Below, piece after piece: positions 24,834 through 32,791 of a stretch of DNA of 35,915 nucleotides (its first letter is position 1; every line of letters begins with the position of its first letter). The notes below the pieces were generated by a model that searched no databases, was not told where the DNA came from, and worked only from the letters and a program-made list of their open reading frames with translations. Position numbers and translations under genes: made by a program. Source of the DNA: Candidatus Alistipes intestinigallinarum (lineage in GTDB: Bacteria; Bacteroidota; Bacteroidia; Bacteroidales; Rikenellaceae); NCBI GenBank assembly GCA_019115745.1, contig DXDA01000046.1, positions 1 to 35,915 of the forward strand, in the 5' to 3' direction.

Positions 24834-25751
24834 ATGATGACGGATGTTGCCATACGGGTCGAAGGGCTGGTCAAACGCTACGGCCGAGTGACGGCACTGG
24901 AGGGTATCTCGTTTGAGGTGCGCCGCGGGGAGCTCTTCGGTTTGATCGGACCCGACGGGGCCGGGAAAACCACCCTGTTCCGTTTGCTGGCCACGCTGCT
25001 CGAACCCGATGCCGGGCGGGCCGAGGTCGACGGTTGCGACATCGTGCGCGATTACCGGACGATTCGGGCCCGGGTGGGCTATATGCCCGGGCGCTTTTCG
25101 CTCTATGCCGATCTCTCGGTTGAGGAGAATCTTGCCTTTTTCGCTGCACTGTTCGGGGTCGGCGTGCGTGACAACTACGACCTGATTGCCCCCATTTACC
25201 GGCAGATCGAGCCTTTCCGTAGGCGCCGCGCCGGCAAACTTTCGGGGGGCATGAAGCAGAAACTCGCCCTTTGTTGTGCATTGGTCCACCGCCCGGCGGT
25301 ATTGCTCCTGGACGAACCGACGACGGGGGTTGATCCCGTATCGCGCTGTGAGTTCTGGGAGATGCTCGCACGCCTGCGTGACGAGGGAATTTCGATTCTC
25401 GTGGCGACGCCCTATATGGATGAGGCGCGGCGTTGCGATCGTGTGGCGCTTTGCGACCGGGGACGGCTCCTGGCCGTGGATACGCCCCGCGGGATTGTTG
25501 AGACCTTCGATTGTCCGCTGTACGCCCTTTCGGGCGGGGACATGTATGGACTCTTGAAGGCCGCGCGTGCCGAAACCGGGGTTGAGACGTGCTACCCTTT
25601 CGGTGCGGAACACCACCTGACTGTCGGCCCGGAGTTCGATCCCGGGAACTTTCGCCGGCGCCTTGCGGATGCGGGTTTTGGCGATGTCGACCTGCATCGG
25701 GTGGAGCCGGGAATCGAAGACCTCTTTATGAAACGAATGCGCCATGAATAA
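24834..25751 (+). CDS. ABC exporter ATPase 1 (YbhF N-half-like)
   Basis: A 305-residue nucleotide-binding subunit. Walker A is GPDGAGKT (39-46), the signature LSGGMKQK starts at 136 and Walker B is VLLLDEP (D160, E161). Two sites are altered: the Q-loop has Gly86 in place of Gln (VGYMPGRFSLY) and the H-loop has Pro193 in place of His (ATPYMDEA). Together with ATPase 2 it corresponds to the two halves of E. coli YbhF, here as separate genes. About 90 residues after the core form a C-terminal domain. It overlaps ATPase 2 by 8 bases. The ATG three bases further in (24837) is an equally good start. Confidence 0.93.
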   Translation: MMTDVAIRVEGLVKRYGRVTALEGISFEVRRGELFGLIGPDGAGKTTLFRLLATLLEPDAGRAEVDGCDIVRDYRTIRARVGYMPGRFSLYADLSVEENLAFFAALFGVGVRDNYDLIAPIYRQIEPFRRRRAGKLSGGMKQKLALCCALVHRPAVLLLDEPTTGVDPVSRCEFWEMLARLRDEGISILVATPYMDEARRCDRVALCDRGRLLAVDTPRGIVETFDCPLYALSGGDMYGLLKAARAETGVETCYPFGAEHHLTVGPEFDPGNFRRRLADAGFGDVDLHRVEPGIEDLFMKRMRHE

Positions 25752-26490
25752 TTCGGAAATCATCCTTTCGGTCCGCGAACTGACGAAGCGATTCGGGACC
25801 TTTACGGCCGTCGACCGGATTTCGTTCGAGGTGCGGCGGGGAGAAATCTTCGGATTCCTCGGAGCCAACGGTGCCGGAAAGACCACTGCCATGCGGATGC
25901 TCTGTGGGTTGAGTTACCCCACGGCGGGTTTCGGAACCGTCGCCGGGTACGATATTGCCACCCAGGGCGAGGCCATCAAACGGCGGATCGGCTACATGAG
26001 CCAACGTTTCTCGCTCTACGACGATTTGACCGTGATGGAGAACATCCGGCTCTTCGGGGGAATTTACGGACTCTCCCGGCGGGAGATTCTCCGGCGTGCG
26101 GCGGAGCTTCTCCGTCGTCTTGGATTCCGCGGTGAGGCCCGTACGCGGGTCGGGGCTCTGCCCTTGGGCTGGAAACAGAAACTGGCATTCGCCGTGGCGA
26201 CTCTCCACCGCCCCGAGGTGGTCTTCCTCGACGAACCCACGGGTGGGGTCGATCCCGTCACGCGGCGGCAGTTCTGGGAACTGATCTACGAAGCCGCGGC
26301 CGGTGGAACGACCATCTTCGTAACAACGCACTACATGGATGAGGCCGAGTATTGCTCGCGGGTTTCGATCATGGTCGACGGCCGGATCCGGGCCATCGGG
26401 ACCCCGGCCGAACTGAAACGTCAATTTGCCGCGGAATCGGTGGACGAACTGTTCCGTTCGCTGGCCCGCGGCGCAAAACGATCGGAATGA
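25744..26490 (+). CDS. ABC exporter ATPase 2 (YbhF C-half-like)
   Basis: A 248-residue nucleotide-binding subunit. Walker A is GANGAGKT (40-47), Q-loop Gln87 is present (IGYMSQRFSLY), Walker B is VVFLDEP (D163, E164) and the H-loop His196 is present (VTTHYMDEA). The signature is degenerate: LPLGWKQK (139-146) in place of LSGGQ. It should pair with ATPase 1 in a heterodimer that powers the two ABC-2 permeases. The gene overlaps both neighbours (8 bases before, 4 after). Motif defects complement those of ATPase 1; see findings. Confidence 0.94.
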   Translation: MNNSEIILSVRELTKRFGTFTAVDRISFEVRRGEIFGFLGANGAGKTTAMRMLCGLSYPTAGFGTVAGYDIATQGEAIKRRIGYMSQRFSLYDDLTVMENIRLFGGIYGLSRREILRRAAELLRRLGFRGEARTRVGALPLGWKQKLAFAVATLHRPEVVFLDEPTGGVDPVTRRQFWELIYEAAAGGTTIFVTTHYMDEAEYCSRVSIMVDGRIRAIGTPAELKRQFAAESVDELFRSLARGAKRSE

Positions 26491-27632
26491 AAGCCAGGAA
26501 CGGATTTTTCGCTTTTGTCCGCAAGGAGACTCTGCACATCCTGCGTGATCCCCGTACGATGTTGATCGTGCTGGGAATCCCCGTCGTACAGTTGCTTCTG
26601 TTCGGATTCGCCATCTCAACCGAGGTGAACAACATCGACTTTGCCGTAGCGGCTCCGCACCCCTCGGAGACGGTGCGTCGGGTGGTTGCGCGAATCGCTG
26701 CCAACGACTATTTTACCTTCCGAGGCTATGTCGACGCTGCACGGATCGACCGGGTGCTGCGTACCGCAGAGGCCGATGTCGTGGTGGTATTCGCCGATGA
26801 TTTCGACCGGCGACGGACCGTGTCGTGCGCGGCGATCCCGGCTGCGGCGGGTGAAACCACCCTTGCGGTTGCCGACGGAAAGGCGGCCGTACAGTTGATT
26901 TTCGACGCTTCGAACCCCAATACGGCTGCAGCCGGTGCGGGCTATCTGCAAAGCATCCTCACCGGGGAGGACTCGCTCGGCACGGAGCGTGCGGGTGTCG
27001 AGATGCGGCTCCTCTACAACCCCCAGATGAAGAGTGCCTACAACTTCGTTCCCGGAATCATGGGGCTGTTGTTCATCCTCATCTGCTCGATCATGACGTC
27101 CGTCTCGATCGTCCGCGAAAAGGAATCCGGGACGATGGAGGTCCTGCTCGTTTCGCCCGTGCGTCCCGTGTGGATCGTCTTCGCCAAGATGATCCCTTAT
27201 TTCCTGCTTTCGTGCTTCGACCTGTCCGTCATCCTTCTGTTGGCCCGCTATGTTCTCGGTGTGCCCATGTCGGGCAGCATTGCCGGAATTGTCGGCGTTT
27301 CGATCCTCTATCTGCTGCTTGCCCTCGCCCTCGGGCTCTTCATCTCCACCATTGCCGACCGGCAGGCTACGGCGCTCGTCATCTCCGCCATGCTCATGCT
27401 GCTGCCCGTCATCATGCTCTCCGGAATGGTCTTTCCCGTCGAGAACATGCCCGGCGTGCTGCAGGCCCTTTCGTGTGCGATTCCCGCGCGCTGGTACATA
27501 GAGGCCGTGCGCAAACTTATGGTTCAGGCTCTTCCGTTCTCTGCCGTGGTGCGCGAATTCCTTATCCTCCTCGCCATGACCCTCGCTTTGATCGGGATCG
27601 CCCTCAGAAAGTTCAACGACAAACTCGAATGA
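26487..27632 (+). CDS. ABC-2 permease 1 (YbhS-like)
   Basis: A 381-residue membrane subunit. One N-terminal helix (MLIVLGIPVVQLLLFGFAI), a large extracytoplasmic domain (about residues 45-195), then five or six helices. The cytoplasmic coupling segment VREKESGTMEVLLVSPVRP is typical of ABC-2 exporters. The start is fixed by the ATGA overlap with ATPase 2 (MKARNGFFAFVRKETLHILRDP); the frame further upstream lies inside the ATPase gene. It should form a heterodimer with the next permease and move substrate to the periplasmic adaptor or directly out of the inner leaflet. Confidence 0.92.
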   Translation: MKARNGFFAFVRKETLHILRDPRTMLIVLGIPVVQLLLFGFAISTEVNNIDFAVAAPHPSETVRRVVARIAANDYFTFRGYVDAARIDRVLRTAEADVVVVFADDFDRRRTVSCAAIPAAAGETTLAVADGKAAVQLIFDASNPNTAAAGAGYLQSILTGEDSLGTERAGVEMRLLYNPQMKSAYNFVPGIMGLLFILICSIMTSVSIVREKESGTMEVLLVSPVRPVWIVFAKMIPYFLLSCFDLSVILLLARYVLGVPMSGSIAGIVGVSILYLLLALALGLFISTIADRQATALVISAMLMLLPVIMLSGMVFPVENMPGVLQALSCAIPARWYIEAVRKLMVQALPFSAVVREFLILLAMTLALIGIALRKFNDKLE

Positions 27633-27636
27633 TCCC

Positions 27637-28740
27637 ATGCGTACGCTGTTCGTTCTGTTAGACAAGGAGTTCCGACAGTTCTTCCGGAATCCATTCCTTC
27701 CGAAGATGGTCATCGTGTTTCCCTTGATGGTCATGTTCGTCATTCCGTGGGTTGCGACTCTCGACGTGCGGCATATCGATGTCGCGGTGGTCGATCACGA
27801 CTGTTCGCAGACCTCCCGCCGGATCGTGGCCAAAGTCGCCGCTTCGGACTGCTTCACGCTCCGGAAAACGGCCGGGGTGTATGGCGCGGCGCTCCGCAGT
27901 CTCGAAGACGGTGAGGCCGATGTGATTCTGGAGATCCCCCGAGGGTTCGAACGGGCCCTGACGACGGCTGCGCCCGACCGGGTGAGCATTGCGGCAAACG
28001 GCGTGAACGCCCTCAAGGGCAGTCTCGGAGGACAGTATCTGATGGCGGTTGTCGGAGAGACGGTTGCCGAACTCGCTCGTGAGCAGGGGCGGGTCCCGCC
28101 CGACGAGACGCTGGTCGTGCAGAATCGATACAACCCCACGCTCGAATACCGTTACTTCATGATTCCGGCTCTGATGATCATGCTGTTGGTGATGCTCTGC
28201 GGGTTCCTCCCGGCTCTGAACCTCGTGAGCGAAAAGGAGATCGGAACCATCGAACAGATCAATGTCACGCCTGTCGGGCGGCTGACATTCGCCCTGGCCA
28301 AACTGATTCCCTTCTGGGTGATCGGGCTGGTTGTCCTGGGGCTGACGATGGTTGTGGCACGCCTCGTCTACGGCCTTGCTCCCGCAGGGTCTATTCCCTC
28401 CATTTTCCTTGCCGCCGCGCTCTTCATCTTTACGATGTCGGGACTCGGGCTCGGCATAGCGAACGGATCCGCAAACATGCAGCAGACCATGTTCGTGATG
28501 TTCTTCTTCGTGATGATTTTTATCCTGATGAGCGGCCTGGTCACCCCGATCGAATCCATGCCCCGTTGGGCGCAGTACATCTCCCGGTTCCTGCCCCCGA
28601 GCTACTTCGTCGATTCCATGCGCGCCCTCTACCTCAAGGGGGCGACGCTTGCAGACCTCTGGATGAATTATGCCGCACTGGCGCTTTTCGCTGTCGTGTT
28701 CAATGGCTGGGCGGCTCGGAGCTACCGCAAGCAGCTTTGA
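27637..28740 (+). CDS. ABC-2 permease 2 (YbhR-like)
   Basis: A 367-residue membrane subunit with the same layout as its partner: N-terminal helix (KMVIVFPLMVMFVIPWVATL), extracytoplasmic domain and a C-terminal bundle of helices. The coupling segment is VSEKEIGTIEQINVTPVGR. It starts 4 bases after permease 1 and is the last gene of system C. Its stop codon is only 12 bases from the stop of the convergent LytTR regulator gene, with no terminator hairpin between them, so the two transcripts probably overlap at their 3' ends. Confidence 0.92.
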   Translation: MRTLFVLLDKEFRQFFRNPFLPKMVIVFPLMVMFVIPWVATLDVRHIDVAVVDHDCSQTSRRIVAKVAASDCFTLRKTAGVYGAALRSLEDGEADVILEIPRGFERALTTAAPDRVSIAANGVNALKGSLGGQYLMAVVGETVAELAREQGRVPPDETLVVQNRYNPTLEYRYFMIPALMIMLLVMLCGFLPALNLVSEKEIGTIEQINVTPVGRLTFALAKLIPFWVIGLVVLGLTMVVARLVYGLAPAGSIPSIFLAAALFIFTMSGLGLGIANGSANMQQTMFVMFFFVMIFILMSGLVTPIESMPRWAQYISRFLPPSYFVDSMRALYLKGATLADLWMNYAALALFAVVFNGWAARSYRKQL

Positions 28741-28752
28741 TTCTCCGCTACC

Positions 28753-29544
28753 CTATTCTTTACTCGGGAAATCCGCCGGAAGCAGCGAATGCCGCGCCAG
28801 AAAGTCGTAGAAGGCCGGCCGGTAGTTCTCCGAAATCGGAATGCGTTCCGGCCCGAAGAGGATCCGGTTGCGCTCGATCGTGCGGATTTTCGACGGCTGC
28901 ACGATGTAGGAACGGTGCACGCGGATGAAGCGGTCCGCCGGTAACTGCTCCTCCAGCGCCTTGAGGCTCAGCAGCGAGACTACCGGGTGTATTTCGCCCT
29001 CGACATGGATTTTGACGTAGTCTTTCAGTCCTTCGATGTAGCAGATGCGGTCCAGGTCGATCTGCTGCAGGCGGTACTCCGTCTTTACGAAGATGCTTTG
29101 GGGCGACTCGTCCGGTCTCCGCACGGGCTCTTTCGGGGTGCTGTCGGTCCGTTCGCTCCGTTCGGCCTCCTCGGCCCGGTGCTTGAGTTCGAACCACCGG
29201 AGCGCCTTGTTCGCCGCCGTGAGGAAGTCCGTGTAGCTGATCGGCTTGAGCAGGTAGTCGACGGCCTGGACCCGGAACCCCTCGACGGCATACTGGCTGA
29301 AGGCCGTGGTGAAGATCACCCGCGTCGCTTCGGGCAGCATCCGCGACAGTTCCATGCCGTTGAGCCCCGGCATCTGGATGTCGCAGAACAACAGGTCCAC
29401 GGGTTGCTCGCGCAACATGGCAAAGGCAGCCGTGCCGCTCCCGCAGGAGCCGGCCAGCTCCAGAAACGGCGTTTTGCGCACGTAGCTCTCCATGAGTTCC
29501 ACGGCCAGCGGCTCGTCGTCGATTACCAGGCAGCGTAGTTTCAT
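28753..29544 (-). CDS. LytTR-family response regulator
   Basis: A 263-residue response regulator. The receiver domain (1-120) has the acidic pair D9/D10 and the phospho-acceptor D55 (LLFCDIQMPG), and the C-terminal LytTR DNA-binding domain (about 150-250) includes CYIEGLKDYVKIHV and LPADRFIRVHRSYIV. A charged linker (HRAEEAERSERTDSTPKEP region) joins them. The start MKLRCLVIDDEP is set by the ATGA overlap with the kinase gene; the longer open frame upstream is antisense to nothing but lies within the kinase gene and is not used. It probably regulates the MacAB-like operon transcribed just upstream. Confidence 0.94.
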   Translation of the reverse strand: MKLRCLVIDDEPLAVELMESYVRKTPFLELAGSCGSGTAAFAMLREQPVDLLFCDIQMPGLNGMELSRMLPEATRVIFTTAFSQYAVEGFRVQAVDYLLKPISYTDFLTAANKALRWFELKHRAEEAERSERTDSTPKEPVRRPDESPQSIFVKTEYRLQQIDLDRICYIEGLKDYVKIHVEGEIHPVVSLLSLKALEEQLPADRFIRVHRSYIVQPSKIRTIERNRILFGPERIPISENYRPAFYDFLARHSLLPADFPSKE

Positions 29545-30590
29545 GCGTCGGTGAGTTGGATGCAGAGCAGGGCCGTATAGGCCTCTCCGTTTTGTCCGTA
29601 TTCGAAGGTGTGGCGCCCGGGATAGAGCATCTCCAGGCGTCGGGTGAGGTTCGAAAGCCCGATGCCTGAGCCGCTGCGGTCCGAATCGCCCGATTTGGGG
29701 AAGTAGCTGTTCTTGATCCGGCAGATCAACTGGTCGCCGCTCTCGTGCAGGTCGATGGTCACGTAGGAGGGCCGGTCGTTGTCGACTCCGTGCTTGAAGG
29801 CGTTCTCCACGAGCGAGATGAAGAGCAGCGGCGCAACGGGACGCTGCGACGGCGTCGCGGGCAGCGACACGAAAACCTGGACGTGGCGCGGTTGGCGGAT
29901 GCGCATCAGTTCGATGTAGTCGCGCAGGAAGTCGACCTCGGCGGCCAACGGTACGTAGGGGCGGCTGCTGTCGTAGAGGACGTAGCGCAACAGGCGGCTC
30001 AGGTCGTGGACGGCCTGTTGGGCGCGGTCGGTGTCGAGTTGGATGAGCGAGTAGATGTTGTTCAGCGTGTTGAACAGAAAATGGGGGTTCAACTGGCTTT
30101 TGAGGTTCTGCAGTTCGGCCTGCGTGCGGCTGTGTTCCAGCTCCTGCCGGGCGGTTTCGGCACGATACCAGCCGCTCGTCATTCGGATGGCGACCCCGGC
30201 GCCGACAACCAGAATGTAAAGCATCAGATTGCCTGCGAAAAAACGGACCGTATCCTGCCATGGCCGCACCAATGGCGGTCGATGCAGGTCGGGCGGCAGG
30301 ACGTGGCGGAAAAACAGGTGGACGGCGAGCATGACGGCGCCGATCAACAGGAGGTTGTATCCGGTGAAGCGTCCGAACCGCCGTGTGGTGAGGTAGCGGT
30401 CGATCAGCAGGAAGTAGTTCGTGTAGAAGACCACCATGAACGAGAGCGGCACGAGCAGGAACCGGACGTACTGAGGCCCGGTCATCAGCGGGCGGTCGGG
30501 CCCGGTCACGAAGAGCGGCATCCCGAGGATCACGGCCCAGACCGTGACGTGAATCAGCCAGCCCGTATATTTTGATTGCAGTGCAGTCAT
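29541..30590 (-). CDS. LytS/YehU-type sensor histidine kinase
   Basis: A 349-residue membrane kinase. About four N-terminal helices (residues 10-135) form the sensor part with no large external domain. The phospho-acceptor is His170 in LKSQLNPHFLFNTLNNIY, the hallmark of the LytS type, followed by a HATPase domain with LVENAFKHGVDND and GSGIGLSNLTRRL. It overlaps the response regulator by 4 bases. A -7 box ends only 5 bases before its ATG, so its own transcript may have almost no leader. It is separated from the upstream ABC permease gene by repeat array 2. The pair probably senses envelope stress or a compound exported by system D. Confidence 0.94.
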   Translation of the reverse strand: MTALQSKYTGWLIHVTVWAVILGMPLFVTGPDRPLMTGPQYVRFLLVPLSFMVVFYTNYFLLIDRYLTTRRFGRFTGYNLLLIGAVMLAVHLFFRHVLPPDLHRPPLVRPWQDTVRFFAGNLMLYILVVGAGVAIRMTSGWYRAETARQELEHSRTQAELQNLKSQLNPHFLFNTLNNIYSLIQLDTDRAQQAVHDLSRLLRYVLYDSSRPYVPLAAEVDFLRDYIELMRIRQPRHVQVFVSLPATPSQRPVAPLLFISLVENAFKHGVDNDRPSYVTIDLHESGDQLICRIKNSYFPKSGDSDRSGSGIGLSNLTRRLEMLYPGRHTFEYGQNGEAYTALLCIQLTDA

Positions 30591-30594
30591 AATG

Positions 30595-30602
30595 CAAAGA
30601 TA
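30595..30602 (-). promoter_or_regulatory. -7 box very close to the kinase start codon
   Basis: Minus strand TATCTTTG fits TAnnTTTG perfectly but ends 5 bases before the ATG at 30590. No TTTG is seen at the -33 distance. Confidence 0.5.
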
Positions 30603-30621
30603 TAAAAAAATATGAGGTCGA

Positions 30622-30823
30622 AGCGCAGAACCGGCTTGGATACCGGATGAAACTCCCTCTGCTCATAAAACGGGCATCTTACCCCCGGCAGAATTGGCTC
30701 GGAGACCGGATGAAGTCCCCTCCGCCCATAGAGCCGGCTTTTAGCCGGGTGAGAGCGCAGAATCGGCTCGGATACCGGATGAAGCTCCCTCCGCCCATGA
30801 ACCCCCTTTCTTAAAGGGGTTAT
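30622..30823. repeat. Array 2: three 63-69 bp repeats with hairpins
   Basis: Three copies of a body that begins GCAGAA (at 30625, 30688 and 30757) and contains GGCT-GG-ACCGGATGAA and CTCC-CTCCGCCCAT-type words. Bodies are separated by hairpins: a weak one near 30671-30686, CCGGCT-TTT-AGCCGG (30734-30748), and CCCCTTT-CTT-AAAGGGG (30803-30819). The last hairpin touches the TAA stop (30820-30822) of the system D permease gene. The body resembles that of array 1 (GGC, ATA, CCGGAT, GCTC and CCGCCC in the same order). The open frames through it are repeat-driven and not credible genes. Confidence 0.75.
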
Positions 30824-32040
30824 TCGTAGCGGATGGCTTCGATGGGGTCGAGCATCGCGGCTTTCTGCGCCGGGTACCACCCGAAGAAGACCCCCGTCAG
30901 GGTGCAGACCGCAAACGACAGAAAGACACTCCAGGGCTGGATGTAGATCGGAAAGGCCGCGAAGATGTTCACCGCCACGGCAGCCCCGACCCCGACCAGC
31001 ACCCCGATCACACCTCCCGTGACGCTGATCAGGATCGACTCGATGAGAAACTGTGCCAGGATGTCTATCCCCTTGGCACCGATCGACATGCGCAGTCCTA
31101 TTTCACGCGTTCGTTCAGTTACCGAAACGTACATGATGTTCATGATGCCGATACCTCCCACGAGCAGCGAAATACCCGCTACGGCCGCCAGCAGCACGGT
31201 CATCATGTCGGTCGTCGAGGTCAGCATCGAGGCCATCTCCTGCTGCGAACGGATCGAAAAATCGTCGTCGTCGGTCTCCTTCAACCGATGGTTCGTGCGC
31301 AGGATCTCCGTAATCTCGTCGATGGCCTGGTCGGTGTAGGCCTCGGTCAGCGCCGAGCAGACGATCTCCTGCAGGTGGGTGATGGCCAGGATTCGCTTCT
31401 GTACCGTCGTGTAGGGGGCGATGATCAGGTCGTCCTGGTCCATGCCCATGCTGTTGTAGCCCTTGCTTTCGAGTACCCCCACGATGCGGAACGGGATCGT
31501 CCCGAAACGGATCACCTTCCCCACGGGATTCTCGCCGTCGGGGAAGAGTTCGTCGACGACACTCTTTCCGATGAGGCAGACCTTGGCGGCGGTCTTGATG
31601 TCCTGCTCGGATAAGGTGTCGCCGTCGTCAACCCGGTAGCGGCGGATCTCCAGGTAGTCGAGATTCACGCCGTAGACCGTCGTCGGGGTGTTGTTGGCTC
31701 CGTAGATGGCCTGCCCGGCGCTGTTGACCGACGGCGAGACGTAGGTCACGTAGCGCGTCTTGGTCTGGATGTCTTCCAGGTCCTGCAGCTTGAGCGACTC
31801 CATGTCGTCGGCACTCAACTGAACGCCTCCGCGACGGTCGCCGCCCGGGTGGATCATGATCATGTTCGAGCCCATCTCGCTGATCTCGGCCTGGATGCTG
31901 CGTTTCGACCCCTGGCCGATGGCCAGCATCGTGATGACCGACGCCACGCCGATGATGATGCCCAACATCGTCAGGAATCCCCGGAGCTTGTTGTTGCTCA
32001 GCGCCTTGACGGCAATTTTGAAAAGATTGGCGAAATTCAT
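30820..32040 (-). CDS. MacB-like ABC permease of system D
   Basis: A 406-residue type VII ABC permease with one N-terminal helix (LRGFLTMLGIIIGVASVITMLAIG), a large periplasmic MacB_PCD domain (about 45-265) and a C-terminal FtsX domain of three helices (from about 275) with MYVSVTERTREIGLRMSIGA, the typical coupling segment. Such proteins do not carry substrate through the membrane but drive it from the periplasm through TolC by mechanical movement. Here ATPase and permease are separate genes, unlike fused E. coli MacB. It starts 3 bases after the ATPase stop. The TAA stop is part of the first hairpin of array 2. Confidence 0.94.
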   Translation of the reverse strand: MNFANLFKIAVKALSNNKLRGFLTMLGIIIGVASVITMLAIGQGSKRSIQAEISEMGSNMIMIHPGGDRRGGVQLSADDMESLKLQDLEDIQTKTRYVTYVSPSVNSAGQAIYGANNTPTTVYGVNLDYLEIRRYRVDDGDTLSEQDIKTAAKVCLIGKSVVDELFPDGENPVGKVIRFGTIPFRIVGVLESKGYNSMGMDQDDLIIAPYTTVQKRILAITHLQEIVCSALTEAYTDQAIDEITEILRTNHRLKETDDDDFSIRSQQEMASMLTSTTDMMTVLLAAVAGISLLVGGIGIMNIMYVSVTERTREIGLRMSIGAKGIDILAQFLIESILISVTGGVIGVLVGVGAAVAVNIFAAFPIYIQPWSVFLSFAVCTLTGVFFGWYPAQKAAMLDPIEAIRYE

Positions 32041-32043
32041 GGT

Positions 32044-32787
32044 CTAATCCTCCTGTCGGGGCAGCCGGGCCAAAGCCTCGGCCGCACTCAAAATGTGTTC
32101 GTTCGGCGTGTCACTCGTGATGTGGCCGTCGCGCAGGGTGATGTTGCGGCTGCTGTACTGCGCAATCTCGGGGTTGTGCGTCACGAAGATGATCGTGCGC
32201 CCCTCGGCGTGGAGCTGCTGGAAGAGCACCAGCACCTCGAAACTCGTCCGCGTGTCGAGGTTTCCCGTCGCCTCGTCCGCGAGGATCACCGCCGGATTGT
32301 TGACCAGCGCCCGGGCGATGGCCACGCGCTGCATCTGTCCGCCCGACATCTGGTTGCTCTTGTGCATCAGGCGGTCACCCAGCCCCACGGCCTCCAGCGC
32401 CTCGATCGCCCGGCGCCGACGCTCGGCGGCCTTGCACTGCGGGTTGTACATCAACGGCAGTTCGACGTTCTCGATGGCCGTGGTCTTCGGCAGCAGGTTG
32501 TAGTTCTGGAAGACGAAGCCGATCTTGCGGTTGCGCAGCGTCGCCCGCTGGTTCTTGTCCATCGTGCGCACCGACACTCCGTCGAGGTAATACTCGCCCG
32601 AGGTCGGTGTGTCGAGGCACCCCAGCGTGTTGAGCAGCGTCGACTTCCCGGAGCCCGACGTTCCCATGATCGTCACGAACTCCCCTTCGCGGATCGTGAA
32701 CGAGACGCCGCGCAGGGCGTGGACCGTCTCGTCGCCGACCCGGAAATCGCGCCGGATATGCTCCAGCCGGATCACTTCCCTTGCCAT
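32044..32787 (-). CDS. MacB/LolD-like ABC ATPase of system D
   Basis: A 247-residue ATPase of the MacB/LolD group. Walker A is GTSGSGKST, the Q-loop is VFQNYNLLPKTTAIENVELPL, the signature is MSGGQMQRVAIARAL, Walker B is VILADEATGNLD and the H-loop is FVTHNPE. All motifs are canonical, so it should form a homodimer with two active sites. It follows the adaptor gene by 4 bases and precedes the permease by 3. The C-terminal tail of about 25 residues (SDTPNEHILSAAEALARLP) extends past the core. Confidence 0.95.
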   Translation of the reverse strand: MAREVIRLEHIRRDFRVGDETVHALRGVSFTIREGEFVTIMGTSGSGKSTLLNTLGCLDTPTSGEYYLDGVSVRTMDKNQRATLRNRKIGFVFQNYNLLPKTTAIENVELPLMYNPQCKAAERRRRAIEALEAVGLGDRLMHKSNQMSGGQMQRVAIARALVNNPAVILADEATGNLDTRTSFEVLVLFQQLHAEGRTIIFVTHNPEIAQYSSRNITLRDGHITSDTPNEHILSAAEALARLPRQED

Positions 32788-32791
32788 GGCC

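Noticed and set aside
23889..25892. A 667-codon minus-strand open frame opposite the adaptor and ATPase 1 genes
   Set aside because: Antisense to genes with complete ABC motifs and ATGA couplings.
30587..30880. A 97-codon minus-strand open frame with internal repeats (HPVSEPILR-type)
   Set aside because: It is produced by repeat array 2 and runs into the permease gene in another frame; no start context or family.
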